Positions 6,887 through 15,008 of a DNA stretch of 61,424 bases are shown piece by piece. The DNA lies in contig CAVPUE010000008.1 in the NCBI GenBank assembly GCA_963708895.1, positions 1 to 61,424 on the forward strand, given 5' to 3'. The position numbers and the translations under genes are program-made. The notes below the pieces were generated by a model that did not search any database, was not told the origin of the DNA, and saw only the letters and a list, made by a program, of their open reading frames with translations. Source of the stretch: Bacillus_BD sp963708895 (lineage in GTDB: Bacteria > Bacillota > Bacilli > Bacillales > Cytobacillaceae). The number at the start of each line of letters is the position of its first letter. The first letter of the stretch is position 1.

Positions 6887-9076
6887 TTATTTTAAATTTA
6901 ACTTTTTAAGAGCATCGGCCAAGGCGGTATTGATCGGCTCTTCTTGTTTATTCTGCTGCTTCATATACTTTTGTACATCACCTTTTGATACTCTTCCACG
7001 AGACTCTTTTTTCCGTCGTGCTTCGAATGCAGAAAGTTTTTCACGATATCCACATTGACAGGCAAAGATTTGACCCTCACCCTCACCACGTAGTTCAAGC
7101 TTTTTCCGGCATTGTGGACAGCGAGCATTGGTAATCCGTGATACGTTTTTGCGATGACCACATTCACGATCCTGACAAACGAGCATTTTGCCCTTTTTAC
7201 CATTTACCTCAAGCATTGGTTTTCCACAGTCTGGACATGATTTTGTTGAAATATTATCATGCTTATACTTTTTATTACTGGCTTTAATTTCACTAACGAT
7301 TTCTTTTGTATGCTGCTTCATCTCATTGATGAATGTTTCCTTTTTCAGTTTTCCTTTAGCAATTTGCTCCAACTTTTGTTCCCAAACTGCCGTGGTTTCC
7401 GGAGATTTCAGTTCATCTGGAACTAAATCCAGCAGTTGACGCCCTTTAGAGGTAATATGAATATCTTTTCCTCGTTTTTCAATTAAGAACGAATTAAATA
7501 GTTTATCAATAATATCAGCACGTGTCGCAACCGTTCCAAGACCACCAGTCGATTTCAATGTATCTGCAAGCTGTTTATCTCGATTTCCCATATATTTTAC
7601 AGGGTTTTCCATTGCTGATAAAATCGTTGCTTCCGTAAAACGTGCTGGTGGTTTTGTTTGACCAGATGTTTGCGCGATTAATGTGATAGTTAACGCATCG
7701 CCTTTTTCAATACGAGGTAAAATTTGTTCTTTTATATCGTCTGCTGCATCGTCATCCTCATAGCGATTTTCGTATACTTCCTTCCATCCAGCATTGAGAA
7801 TGGTTTTTCCACGTGCAACAAAATGTTCATCTTCAATTCTTGCACGTAGCGTTAATTGTTCATACTCAAATGCCGGGAATAATACCGCTAAAAACCGTTT
7901 GATTACTAAATCATAGATTTTGCGTTCTTTATCAGAGAAAGCCGAGTAGTTGACATAGCCTTCCGTTGGAATAATCGCATGGTGATCACTCACTTTGCTA
8001 TCATCGACAAATGATTTATTTGCCTTAATGGGCTTATTTAAAACTTTATGCACCAATGGTCGGTATTCACCAATCGAACAGGCTTTAAGTCGTTCTGGAA
8101 GCGTTGGAACGATATCTGCTGAAATATAGCGTGAATCTGTACGAGGGTATGTTAACACTTTATGCTGTTCGTACAATTTTTGCATAATATTGAGCGTTTC
8201 TTTCGCTGAGTAGCCAAATTTTTTATTCGCATCACGTTGTAGTTCTGTTAAATCATAAAGTCCAGGAGAAAATGTTTTCTTAGGCTTTTTCTCAATTTCC
8301 GTTACAATCGCATTCTTCTTACCTAGTTTTCCCACAATTCTATCGATCTTTTCCTTATCAAAGCTTCGTCCATTGCCCCCGGCATCCTGCCAAGTTAGGG
8401 TTAATCCATCTGCTGCTTTTGCTTCAATTCCATAGTATGTTTGCGGTTTGAACTGTTTAATTTCCTCTTCACGTGAGGCAACGATCGCAACGACCGGTGT
8501 TTGCACTCGCCCACAATTTAATTGAGCATTGAACTTTGTCGTTAGGGCTCTTGTCGCATTAAGACCGATATACCAGTCGGCTTCAGAACGAGCAATCGCA
8601 GAATCATATAAGTTTTCATAGGCTTTACCAGGCTTTAAGTTTGCAAAGCCTTCTTTAATTGCTTTATCTGTAACAGAAGAGATCCATAACCGTTTAATTG
8701 GTTTATTACTTCTGACTTTATCAATAATCCAACGTGCGACTAATTCGCCTTCTCTCCCAGCATCTGTTGCCACAATGATTTCATTGACATCATTTCTAAT
8801 TAATTGACTTCTAACTGCGTTGTACTGTTTTCCTGTCTTTTTGATTACCATCGTTTTCAAACGATCAGGTAGCATCGGTAAATCTTCTAATTTCCATGTT
8901 TTATACTTATCATCATAAACTTCAGGATCTGCAAGTGTCACCAGATGTCCTAATGCCCATGTCACTATATATTTTTCCCCTTCTAAGAAGCCATTCCCTT
9001 TTTTATTACACTTTAATACTCGGGCAATATCACGGGCAACTGAAGGTTTTTCAGCTAATACAATACTTTTTTTCAT
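6887..9076 (-). CDS. topB: DNA topoisomerase III
   Basis: A 729-residue type IA topoisomerase that decatenates and relaxes DNA by passing a strand through a transient single-strand break. The Toprim domain is at the N-terminus (VLAEKPSVARDIARVL, then ATDAGREGELVARWI). The catalytic tyrosine lies in LTYPRTDSRYIS near residue 310. Two C-terminal zinc ribbons are visible (CPDCGKP...CGHRKN and CPQCRKK...CQCGYREK). I chose ATG at 9076; a TTG at 9097 would add seven residues but has no ribosome binding site. Length matches B. subtilis TopB. Stands alone. Confidence 0.93.
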   Translation of the reverse strand: MKKSIVLAEKPSVARDIARVLKCNKKGNGFLEGEKYIVTWALGHLVTLADPEVYDDKYKTWKLEDLPMLPDRLKTMVIKKTGKQYNAVRSQLIRNDVNEIIVATDAGREGELVARWIIDKVRSNKPIKRLWISSVTDKAIKEGFANLKPGKAYENLYDSAIARSEADWYIGLNATRALTTKFNAQLNCGRVQTPVVAIVASREEEIKQFKPQTYYGIEAKAADGLTLTWQDAGGNGRSFDKEKIDRIVGKLGKKNAIVTEIEKKPKKTFSPGLYDLTELQRDANKKFGYSAKETLNIMQKLYEQHKVLTYPRTDSRYISADIVPTLPERLKACSIGEYRPLVHKVLNKPIKANKSFVDDSKVSDHHAIIPTEGYVNYSAFSDKERKIYDLVIKRFLAVLFPAFEYEQLTLRARIEDEHFVARGKTILNAGWKEVYENRYEDDDAADDIKEQILPRIEKGDALTITLIAQTSGQTKPPARFTEATILSAMENPVKYMGNRDKQLADTLKSTGGLGTVATRADIIDKLFNSFLIEKRGKDIHITSKGRQLLDLVPDELKSPETTAVWEQKLEQIAKGKLKKETFINEMKQHTKEIVSEIKASNKKYKHDNISTKSCPDCGKPMLEVNGKKGKMLVCQDRECGHRKNVSRITNARCPQCRKKLELRGEGEGQIFACQCGYREKLSAFEARRKKESRGRVSKGDVQKYMKQQNKQEEPINTALADALKKLNLK

Positions 9077-9391
9077 TTTAATAAAACATCCTTTCAAAAA
9101 CAGCCACTAACACTAAATATAGCATATTATTCCACAAATTACAGAATCGCTACGGTAAGATAGGATATCTATTTACTTCCTTTTCTAATCTAAGAAAGCT
9201 AAAATAAGAATATAGTGAGAATAGAAAAGGAGTTGAACATAGTTAAATTTCTAATAAAAGGAGTCATTTCTTCCAAATATTACATCATAAATTATTTATA
9301 ACAAAATAGGAAGTTTGTATATTGCATCACAAGGTAATTTATGGGAGGATAAAGGAAGAATTGAATTGAAGTTTTGACCGGAGGGTATGGA

Positions 9392-9664
9392 ATGATCCAG
9401 TTGCATTTAATTGTATCTGGAAAAGTACAGGGCGTAGGCTTTCGTTACTTTTCACAAATGAAGGCAGTTCAATATGGGGTAACCGGATGGGCAAAGAATT
9501 TGTCAAATGACTCTGTTGAAATTGTTGCTTTAGGAACTAGAGACCAACTTGAACCGTTTATTGAAGACCTTCGGATTGGAAATCCATTTTCAACCATCGA
9601 TAATATCGAAATTACAGAAAATGAAAAAACCGAGGACTTTCGCTCCTTTACAATTAAATATTAG
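9392..9664 (+). CDS. acyP: Acylphosphatase
   Basis: A 90-residue acylphosphatase that hydrolyses acyl phosphates such as acetyl phosphate. The catalytic arginine (VQGVGFRYFSQ) and asparagine (GWAKNLSND) motifs are intact. ATG at 9392 follows GGAGGG with an eight-base spacer. The 315-bp gap upstream (9077-9391) holds nothing I can name. A terminator at 9722 follows. Confidence 0.92.
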   Translation: MIQLHLIVSGKVQGVGFRYFSQMKAVQYGVTGWAKNLSNDSVEIVALGTRDQLEPFIEDLRIGNPFSTIDNIEITENEKTEDFRSFTIKY

Positions 9665-9721
9665 GAAAAAGGTCAGTTGTCTTTAAAACAAATATAAATT
9701 ATTATTACAAATGAAATTAGT

Positions 9722-9757
9722 CCTGTGGGGAAACATATCCTCACAGGGTTTTGTTTT
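9722..9757 (+). terminator. Terminator after acyP
   Basis: CCTGTGGGG...CCTCACAGG stem followed by TTTTGTTTTG. Confidence 0.75.
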
Positions 9758-9793
9758 GTCATCATATCTTATCGTAAAAGGAGTCATCATTCT

Positions 9794-10204
9794 ATGTGGT
9801 CTGAATTCAAGAAGTTTGCCATGAAAGGAAATGTAATCGACTTAGCTGTTGGGGTTGTCATTGGGGGAGCTTTCGGTAAAATTGTTTCTTCCCTTGTGGC
9901 TGATATCATTATGCCGCTTGTTGGATTACTTCTAGGGGGGATTAATTTTTCCGGTCTTTCTTTTCCTGTTGGAGATGACGTCATTAAATACGGTCTCTTT
10001 ATTCAAAGCGTCGTGGACTTTTTCATTATTGCCTTCTCTATTTTTATGGTGATTCGTTTCTTAAATCGCTTTAAGAAAAAAGAAGAAGAAGCAGAAGTTG
10101 TTCTGGAAGTGGATAAAAAAGAAGAGTTATTATCAGAAATTCGCGATTTATTAAGAGAAAATCCACAAGCACTTAAAGGTTCTCAAGAACATCAAGGTGA
10201 ATAA
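9794..10204 (+). CDS. mscL: Large-conductance mechanosensitive channel
   Basis: A 136-residue MscL channel that opens under hypo-osmotic membrane tension. The N-terminal amphipathic helix and TM1 show the conserved AMKGNVIDLAVGVVIGGAFG with the GGAFGKIV gate region, and TM2 is FIQSVVDFFIIAFSIFMVI. The C-terminal helix is acidic. ATG at 9794 follows AAAGGAG by ten bases. Monocistronic, with terminators on both sides. Confidence 0.94.
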   Translation: MWSEFKKFAMKGNVIDLAVGVVIGGAFGKIVSSLVADIIMPLVGLLLGGINFSGLSFPVGDDVIKYGLFIQSVVDFFIIAFSIFMVIRFLNRFKKKEEEAEVVLEVDKKEELLSEIRDLLRENPQALKGSQEHQGE

Positions 10205-10218
10205 TCATTTTCCAAAAA

Positions 10219-10253
10219 GGAGACACTTCATTATTTAGAGTGTCTCTCTTTTA
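10219..10253 (+). terminator. Terminator after mscL
   Basis: GGAGACACT...AGTGTCTCTC stem followed by TTTTAT. Confidence 0.75.
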
Positions 10254-10273
10254 TATGAAGGCTTACTTTTGTA

Positions 10274-10786
10274 TTACCAAGGATAGGCCGTTCCAATTTT
10301 CTTAACCTGCTCCTCACTGGCTTTTCTTCGATTTTTCCGAACTGCTAATCTTTCTTTTGCCGTTTCATGTAAGTGGATTTCTTCATCCGATTGTGGGATG
10401 ACTTTAGGAACTTCAGTCGGATGGCCGTTTTCATCAAGTGCAACAAAAGTTAAAAAGGAAATTGCACAGATTTTTCGCTCCCCTTTCACCATATCTTCGG
10501 CTACTACTTTTACAAAAACCTCCATTGAAGTTCTCCCTGTCGATGTCACGAATGCTTCTAAACAAACCGAGTTTCCTTCTTTAATAGGTGAAATAAAATC
10601 AACGGAATCACTCGATGCGGTAACAACCAAACTTCTTGAATGTCTCATCGCTGAAATCGCAGCGATATCATCTATATAGGCCATTAACTTTCCCCCGAAC
10701 ATCGTTCCAAAGGAATTTGTATCAGGTGGGAGTACCAGACTTGTTTTGACTGCTAATGATTCCTTGCAATATTTTGCATTTTCCAT
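10274..10786 (-). CDS. Acyl-CoA thioesterase, hotdog fold (YkhA-like)
   Basis: A 170-residue hotdog-fold acyl-CoA hydrolase that releases free fatty acid and CoA. The conserved LPPDTNSFGTMFGGKLMAYI segment (residues 18-37) carries the active-site Asp/Asn region of the family. It resembles B. subtilis YkhA. AAAAGGAG precedes the ATG. The gene stands alone. Its physiological substrate cannot be read from the sequence. Confidence 0.88.
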   Translation of the reverse strand: MENAKYCKESLAVKTSLVLPPDTNSFGTMFGGKLMAYIDDIAAISAMRHSRSLVVTASSDSVDFISPIKEGNSVCLEAFVTSTGRTSMEVFVKVVAEDMVKGERKICAISFLTFVALDENGHPTEVPKVIPQSDEEIHLHETAKERLAVRKNRRKASEEQVKKIGTAYPW

Positions 10787-10877
10787 AGTAAACTCCTTTT
10801 AGACCATTATTATATATGTACTTTTATCATAGCAAATGAAAAGTTAGATAACAAAGTTTAGAACATAAGAATCTCGT

Positions 10878-12206
10878 TTAGGCCTTTACTTGTTTTAACG
10901 GGTGCATCCACATATTTACCCCAATTTTCTTACAGACGGTTACATAGTGCATCAGCATTAATAAAATAGCCTCTGCATTTACGCCAATTATGACCCCGTC
11001 CATTTGAAAACTACCTTTTGAACCAAGAAAGTAAATAATCGAAAATGCAACGATTGTTGACCAAACTCCATGAATAAACGCTTCTTTCATCAGTCCAAGT
11101 CCGATTAAATAGGCTTGTAATGGATAGATGAATAAACGAAATAAAAAGCATGGCCACAATAATTGTAAGAAACGGGCGGCATCTGGGGAATGGAAAAAGG
11201 TCGTTGTTAATGGCTCGGCCAAAAAGTAACAAATGATTACAGCTGGAATCCCATAGCCAAGCGTGATCAACATAACTTGCTTTAATAACTTTCGCAATTG
11301 GTTCGTATCTCGATCGGCTGCTGCTTTTGAGATCGTTGGAATGAGCATCATCATAAAGGAGTGAGCGATAAAGGCAGGGAACATTCCGATCGTCATGGCA
11401 ATTCCTGATACCATCCCAAATTGTTCGGTCGCTAAGTCTTTTGAAACTCCCGCATACATCAAGGCCCCCGTAATAAGAAAGGGCTCTAGTGCAGAGGTAA
11501 ACGCATTAAATGCACGTAAGGCAGTGGTCGGAACCGAGACTTGCATTAAATTTTTCATTACCGCTTTTCCATGTAATCTTTTCGACGGTTGGTTTTTCAT
11601 ATATTGATATTGGATCATGAATACGTAAAACAAATAGATAAAAACAATGAGATCACTACCAATCAGGGTACAAAAGGCTACTAACACAGCTGCATCCAAT
11701 GCAAAGTCAAATAAACTATAGATATAAACTAATAGCAGTAATTGAACGATTTTTCGTAGGAAGTTAGCTGTAGCAATTTTCCCCATTTGTGACCTACCCA
11801 TAAAATAGCCCCTTGCGATAGAGGTAAAGGAGATAATCGGAATAAGGATGAGTACGAGCCATCTAAAAATCGGGTGATAATCATTAAACACAGGAACAAA
11901 TGGAATAATAATCGAAACGACCACTAAAAGGATACAGGTCATAATGATTGTCCACTTTAGAACATGGCTTAACATACTTTGATGAATTCTTTTGTCTTTT
12001 TCGGCAATAAATTTTGAAATCGAGACCGGCATTTCAAAGCTAGCAAGAAGAACAATTAAAAAGACTGTCGGCAAAATTGACATATACATGCCAAGTCCCT
12101 TTTCGCCAAGTTCCCTTGCCAAAACCATATTCGTAATAAATTCTACGATCTCTCCAATAAAGGCTGCTACAACCAACAACAAGGTTCCTCTAAAAAATGT
12201 ATTCAT
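10878..12206 (-). CDS. SpoVB/YkvU-like polysaccharide (lipid) flippase, MATE/MOP superfamily
   Basis: A 442-residue membrane protein with about twelve hydrophobic helices, belonging to the MOP flippase superfamily near SpoVB and YkvU. These proteins flip lipid-linked oligosaccharides; in spore formers they help build cell wall or spore cortex. The N-terminus FITNMVLARELGEKGLGMYM is typical. AAAAGGAG lies before the ATG. YkvU is my best guess because of length and sequence feel, but SpoVB-type paralogues are numerous. Confidence 0.78.
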   Translation of the reverse strand: MNTFFRGTLLLVVAAFIGEIVEFITNMVLARELGEKGLGMYMSILPTVFLIVLLASFEMPVSISKFIAEKDKRIHQSMLSHVLKWTIIMTCILLVVVSIIIPFVPVFNDYHPIFRWLVLILIPIISFTSIARGYFMGRSQMGKIATANFLRKIVQLLLLVYIYSLFDFALDAAVLVAFCTLIGSDLIVFIYLFYVFMIQYQYMKNQPSKRLHGKAVMKNLMQVSVPTTALRAFNAFTSALEPFLITGALMYAGVSKDLATEQFGMVSGIAMTIGMFPAFIAHSFMMMLIPTISKAAADRDTNQLRKLLKQVMLITLGYGIPAVIICYFLAEPLTTTFFHSPDAARFLQLLWPCFLFRLFIYPLQAYLIGLGLMKEAFIHGVWSTIVAFSIIYFLGSKGSFQMDGVIIGVNAEAILLMLMHYVTVCKKIGVNMWMHPLKQVKA

Positions 12207-12312
12207 AAATTTCTCCTTTTGATCTTCCTAAGAAGACGACTTGAGTCCGATCCATAATAAAATCTTGATAATACAACATATGAGACAAGTCTGGAAAATA
12301 TTTATGAAAAAA

Positions 12313-12364
12313 TCGGTGCCTGACATTGAAAAAGACCAAAGTCCTTTTGATTGTCAGACACCGA
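12313..12364. repeat. GTGCCTGACA-type hairpin element
   Basis: TCGGTGCCTGACA pairs with TGTCAGACACCGA, with a nested AAAAGAC/GTCCTTTT stem. This is one of three related hairpins in the window built on a GTGTCAGGCACC core; the others are at 17607-17669 and 49513-49556. It lies between sirC and the flippase gene. Confidence 0.7.
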
Positions 12365-12381
12365 CTCTTATGGAAGCCTTT

Positions 12382-13007
12382 TTACTTTTCTTCGATTAGT
12401 TGCTGAACTAACTTCATGAATGCTTCTTTTCTGTTTTCAATCATTAAAAATGGTGGCTCTGTAATTTTTGTTAATAATTGTTGTTTCGTTTTGACATCCT
12501 TTACTTCATCAAGAATCCACTTCCGACATTGGTATAAGAAATCAACATATTCTTGATATTCTGGACCATATTGCTTGGGCTAGATCTTGTTTGATTTTTT
12601 TTGTTAAGGTTGGACTTGCACCTGATGTTGAAACGGTCAACGTTAACCTTCCACGATTCATGACAGCGGGTAAAATGAAGTCAGACTCTTCAGGATCATC
12701 AACCATTAATAAGAGTTGATGAGTGGATACAAATCGTTTAACATCTTTATTCGTTTCAGGATCATTCGTAGCAGCGATAACGAGAAACATCTTTTCAAGA
12801 TCATCTCTTGTAAAGGATTTTTGTTTCCAAATGACTTTTCCACTTTGACAGTATTCTCGTATTCTATCGGTGATTTCTGGACTGACTACCGTAATTTGAG
12901 CACCCGTATCGAAGTAGTCCAGCTAACTTTCGCTGAGCAACTTTCCCACCGCCAATAATAATCACTTGTTTTCCTTTTAGATTGAGCTGAATCGGATAGT
13001 AGTCCAT
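12382..13007 (-). pseudogene. ylnF: Precorrin-2 dehydrogenase / sirohydrochlorin ferrochelatase family, YlnF-like (frameshifted)
   Basis: The last enzyme needed for siroheme. The N-terminal Rossmann motif is IIIGGGKVAQRKLAGLL, then after a shift DTGAQITVVSPEITDRI, MFLVIAATND and SGASPTLTKKIKQDLA; after a second shift it continues YGPEYQEYVDFLYQCRKW to the TAA at 12382. Both breaks (near 12920 and 12570) fit one inserted base. Corrected length is about 208 residues, normal for YlnF/SirC. It follows nasF by 25 bases and feeds siroheme to nitrite reductase. Confidence 0.82.
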
Positions 13008-13032
13008 GTTTTCACCTACGCTTCAGTTTTTA

Positions 13033-14489
13033 CTATATTTTTGATTCAAACTTAAGAATCGTATCGATCAATGCTTGCTTTGATGGAGTTTCTGGTTTTC
13101 CATCTGGTTTGACTCCATAAAATTTTAATGCTCTTTCAGTTTGATCGCCCATAGTAATGACGTTTACACTTTTAAGATAATCGGGCGAAAATAACTCTTC
13201 TATTTGCTCTTCTTCAAAGAACATCTTGACACTTTGAGAACTCGGAAAAACCATATAACCCGGATTTGCATCCGCTAAAACCCGTTCTATCATTGGCAAC
13301 ATTTCAGTGTCAATTTTATTTACACGAGTAATAAACGTATGACAGAATTCATATTGCTGCTCACCGATTCTACTATCACCAATCACAAGAAGTTTATCCC
13401 GATGTTCAAGATGGCCGGCCACTTCGCCGATTATCCCTCTTTTTGCTAAAGCATGAAGGGTTTTAGTGGATAAACCATAGACATCACCAGTCAGCCCTCG
13501 AATATCGATTTCTTCACTGAACTAGTATTTGAAAGAAGTCCTCAACACTTTCTGCAGAAGTAAACAAGATATCTTCATAATTGGAAAGGTTATTCAAAAC
13601 CGAATAATCAACCGGCACTTCTTCGCTTTTCCATTTTGGAAATTCAATCACATCGGCTCCCTGCTCCGTTAAGGCTTGCGCAAGCCCACTTGGATAGATG
13701 CCTGTTCGAGCCAATAAAATCTGTTTGCCAAACAATGGCTTTTTCTCAAACCATTGAATCTTCTTACGCAGTGAAACAATCTCCCCCACTAATGTGATTG
13801 CTGGGTTACTAAATCCGTTTGCTACGACTAAATCCGCAATCGTGGAAAGAGTACCTTCTAACGTTTTTTGTCTTCCAAAAGTTCCCCATTGGATTAAAGC
13901 AACAGGCGTGTCTTTTGACTTTCCGTTCTCAATTAGGTTTTCACAAATATAAGGTAGATTGGCTACTCCCATATAAAAAGCTATCGTATCAATTCCGTTA
14001 GCAAGTGATTTCCAATCCAGGATTGGTTTGCCATCCTTTGATTTATTATGGGCGGTTACAACCGCAAATGTCTCACCAAATTCACGATGCGTAACGGGTA
14101 TTCCTGCATAAAGAGGTGCCGCAATCCCAGAAGTAATCCCTGGAATCATTTCAAAAGGTATTTCCTCTTTGGCTAATTCCTCCGCTTCTTCGCCGACCCG
14201 ACCAAACACACCCGGATCACCGCCTTTCAGACCGAACCACCTGTTTCCCTTCCTTTGCCTTTTCAACTAGTAGCTCATTAATTTTCTCTTGTCGCAATGT
14301 ATGTTTAAAAGGTAGTTTCCCACCGTAAATAAATTCACAATGTGGTGGAGCAAAATCGAGTAATTTCGGATTTGCTAAACGATCGTATAAAATCACATCT
14401 GCCTTTTTAATTGCTTCTAAACCTTTTACCGTAATCAGTCCGATATCCCCTGGACCTGCACCTACTAAAAATACCTTGCCTTTCTCCAT
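13033..14489 (-). pseudogene. nasF: Uroporphyrinogen-III C-methyltransferase fused to uroporphyrinogen-III synthase, NasF-type (frameshifted)
   Basis: Two enzymes of siroheme synthesis in one chain. The N-terminal SUMT domain shows VGAGPGDIGLITVKGLEAI and, across a shift, VVR-LKGGDPGVFGRVGEE; the C-terminal domain is HemD-like (ILFTSAESVEDFF, RGLTGDVYGLSTKTLHALAK, VFPSSQSVKMFF). Two single-base insertions (near 14245 and 13520) split it. Corrected length is about 484 residues, close to B. subtilis NasF. It lies downstream of nirBD, as in the nasDEF operon. A large inverted repeat and a terminator-like hairpin separate it from nirD. Confidence 0.85.
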
Positions 14490-14504
14490 AATGCCTTCCT
14501 TCCC

Positions 14505-14595
14505 GGGACAAAGGGACAGGTTCCTTGTCCCATATATCTCTTATTTCTTGCTTATTCAAGACAAAATTGGGACAAAGAACCTGTCCCCTTGTCCC
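14505..14595. repeat. GGGACAGGTTC-type long inverted repeat between nirD and nasF
   Basis: Left arm 14505-14532 and right arm 14568-14595 are 28 bases each and pair with only two mismatches (core GGGACAGGTTC...GAACCTGTCCC). Similar palindromes are common in Bacillales intergenic DNA. Here the element sits inside a metabolic operon. Confidence 0.8.
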
Positions 14596-14608
14596 TTTAT
14601 AGTACCAG

Positions 14609-14640
14609 AAAAGAGCTGTTACCGAGAACAGCTCTTTTCA
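14609..14640 (-). terminator. Rho-independent terminator after nirD
   Basis: AAAAGAGCTGTT...AACAGCTCTTTT, a 12-bp perfect stem 25 bases after the nirD stop, followed by TTTTC on the minus strand. It may limit read-through from nirBD into nasF. Confidence 0.75.
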
Positions 14641-14664
14641 TATTATAATTGAATATATATTTTA

Positions 14665-14955
14665 TCATTCGCTACTTCGTATTGGATATACGTTTACTTG
14701 CCCTTCATCAGGTGCTTGTACTTTGCCATCTACAAGTGAAATTTTCCAATCATAGACAGGGCAGAAAATGTATTCTCCACTCACAAGTCCATCTACTAAT
14801 GTTCCACCTTTTGGATGTGGACTACGATTTTCTACTGCTCTGACGTCACCATTACTTAAGCGAAAAACAGCAATTTCCTTGTCATCAACTTTAAAGACTT
14901 GTCCTATTTTCTCAGGTATCTCAGAAACATTTGCAAGCTCAATTTGTTTTGTCAT
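14665..14955 (-). CDS. nirD: Nitrite reductase (NADH) small subunit
   Basis: A 96-residue Rieske-fold small subunit of the cytoplasmic NADH-dependent nitrite reductase that makes ammonium. The fold is recognisable (VRAVENRSPHPKGGTLVDG, then EYIFCPVYDWKISL), but cluster ligands of true Rieske proteins are replaced (Cys to Ser in NRSPH, His to Tyr in CPVYDW); NirD-type proteins commonly lack the iron-sulfur cluster. It lies 53 bases after nirB. Equivalent to B. subtilis nasE. Confidence 0.88.
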   Translation of the reverse strand: MTKQIELANVSEIPEKIGQVFKVDDKEIAVFRLSNGDVRAVENRSPHPKGGTLVDGLVSGEYIFCPVYDWKISLVDGKVQAPDEGQVNVYPIRSSE

Positions 14956-15008
14956 ATTATCTTATTCCCCCTCTTTATTTTCTTGTACTGTGGAAAAAGA
15001 AAACGGAA

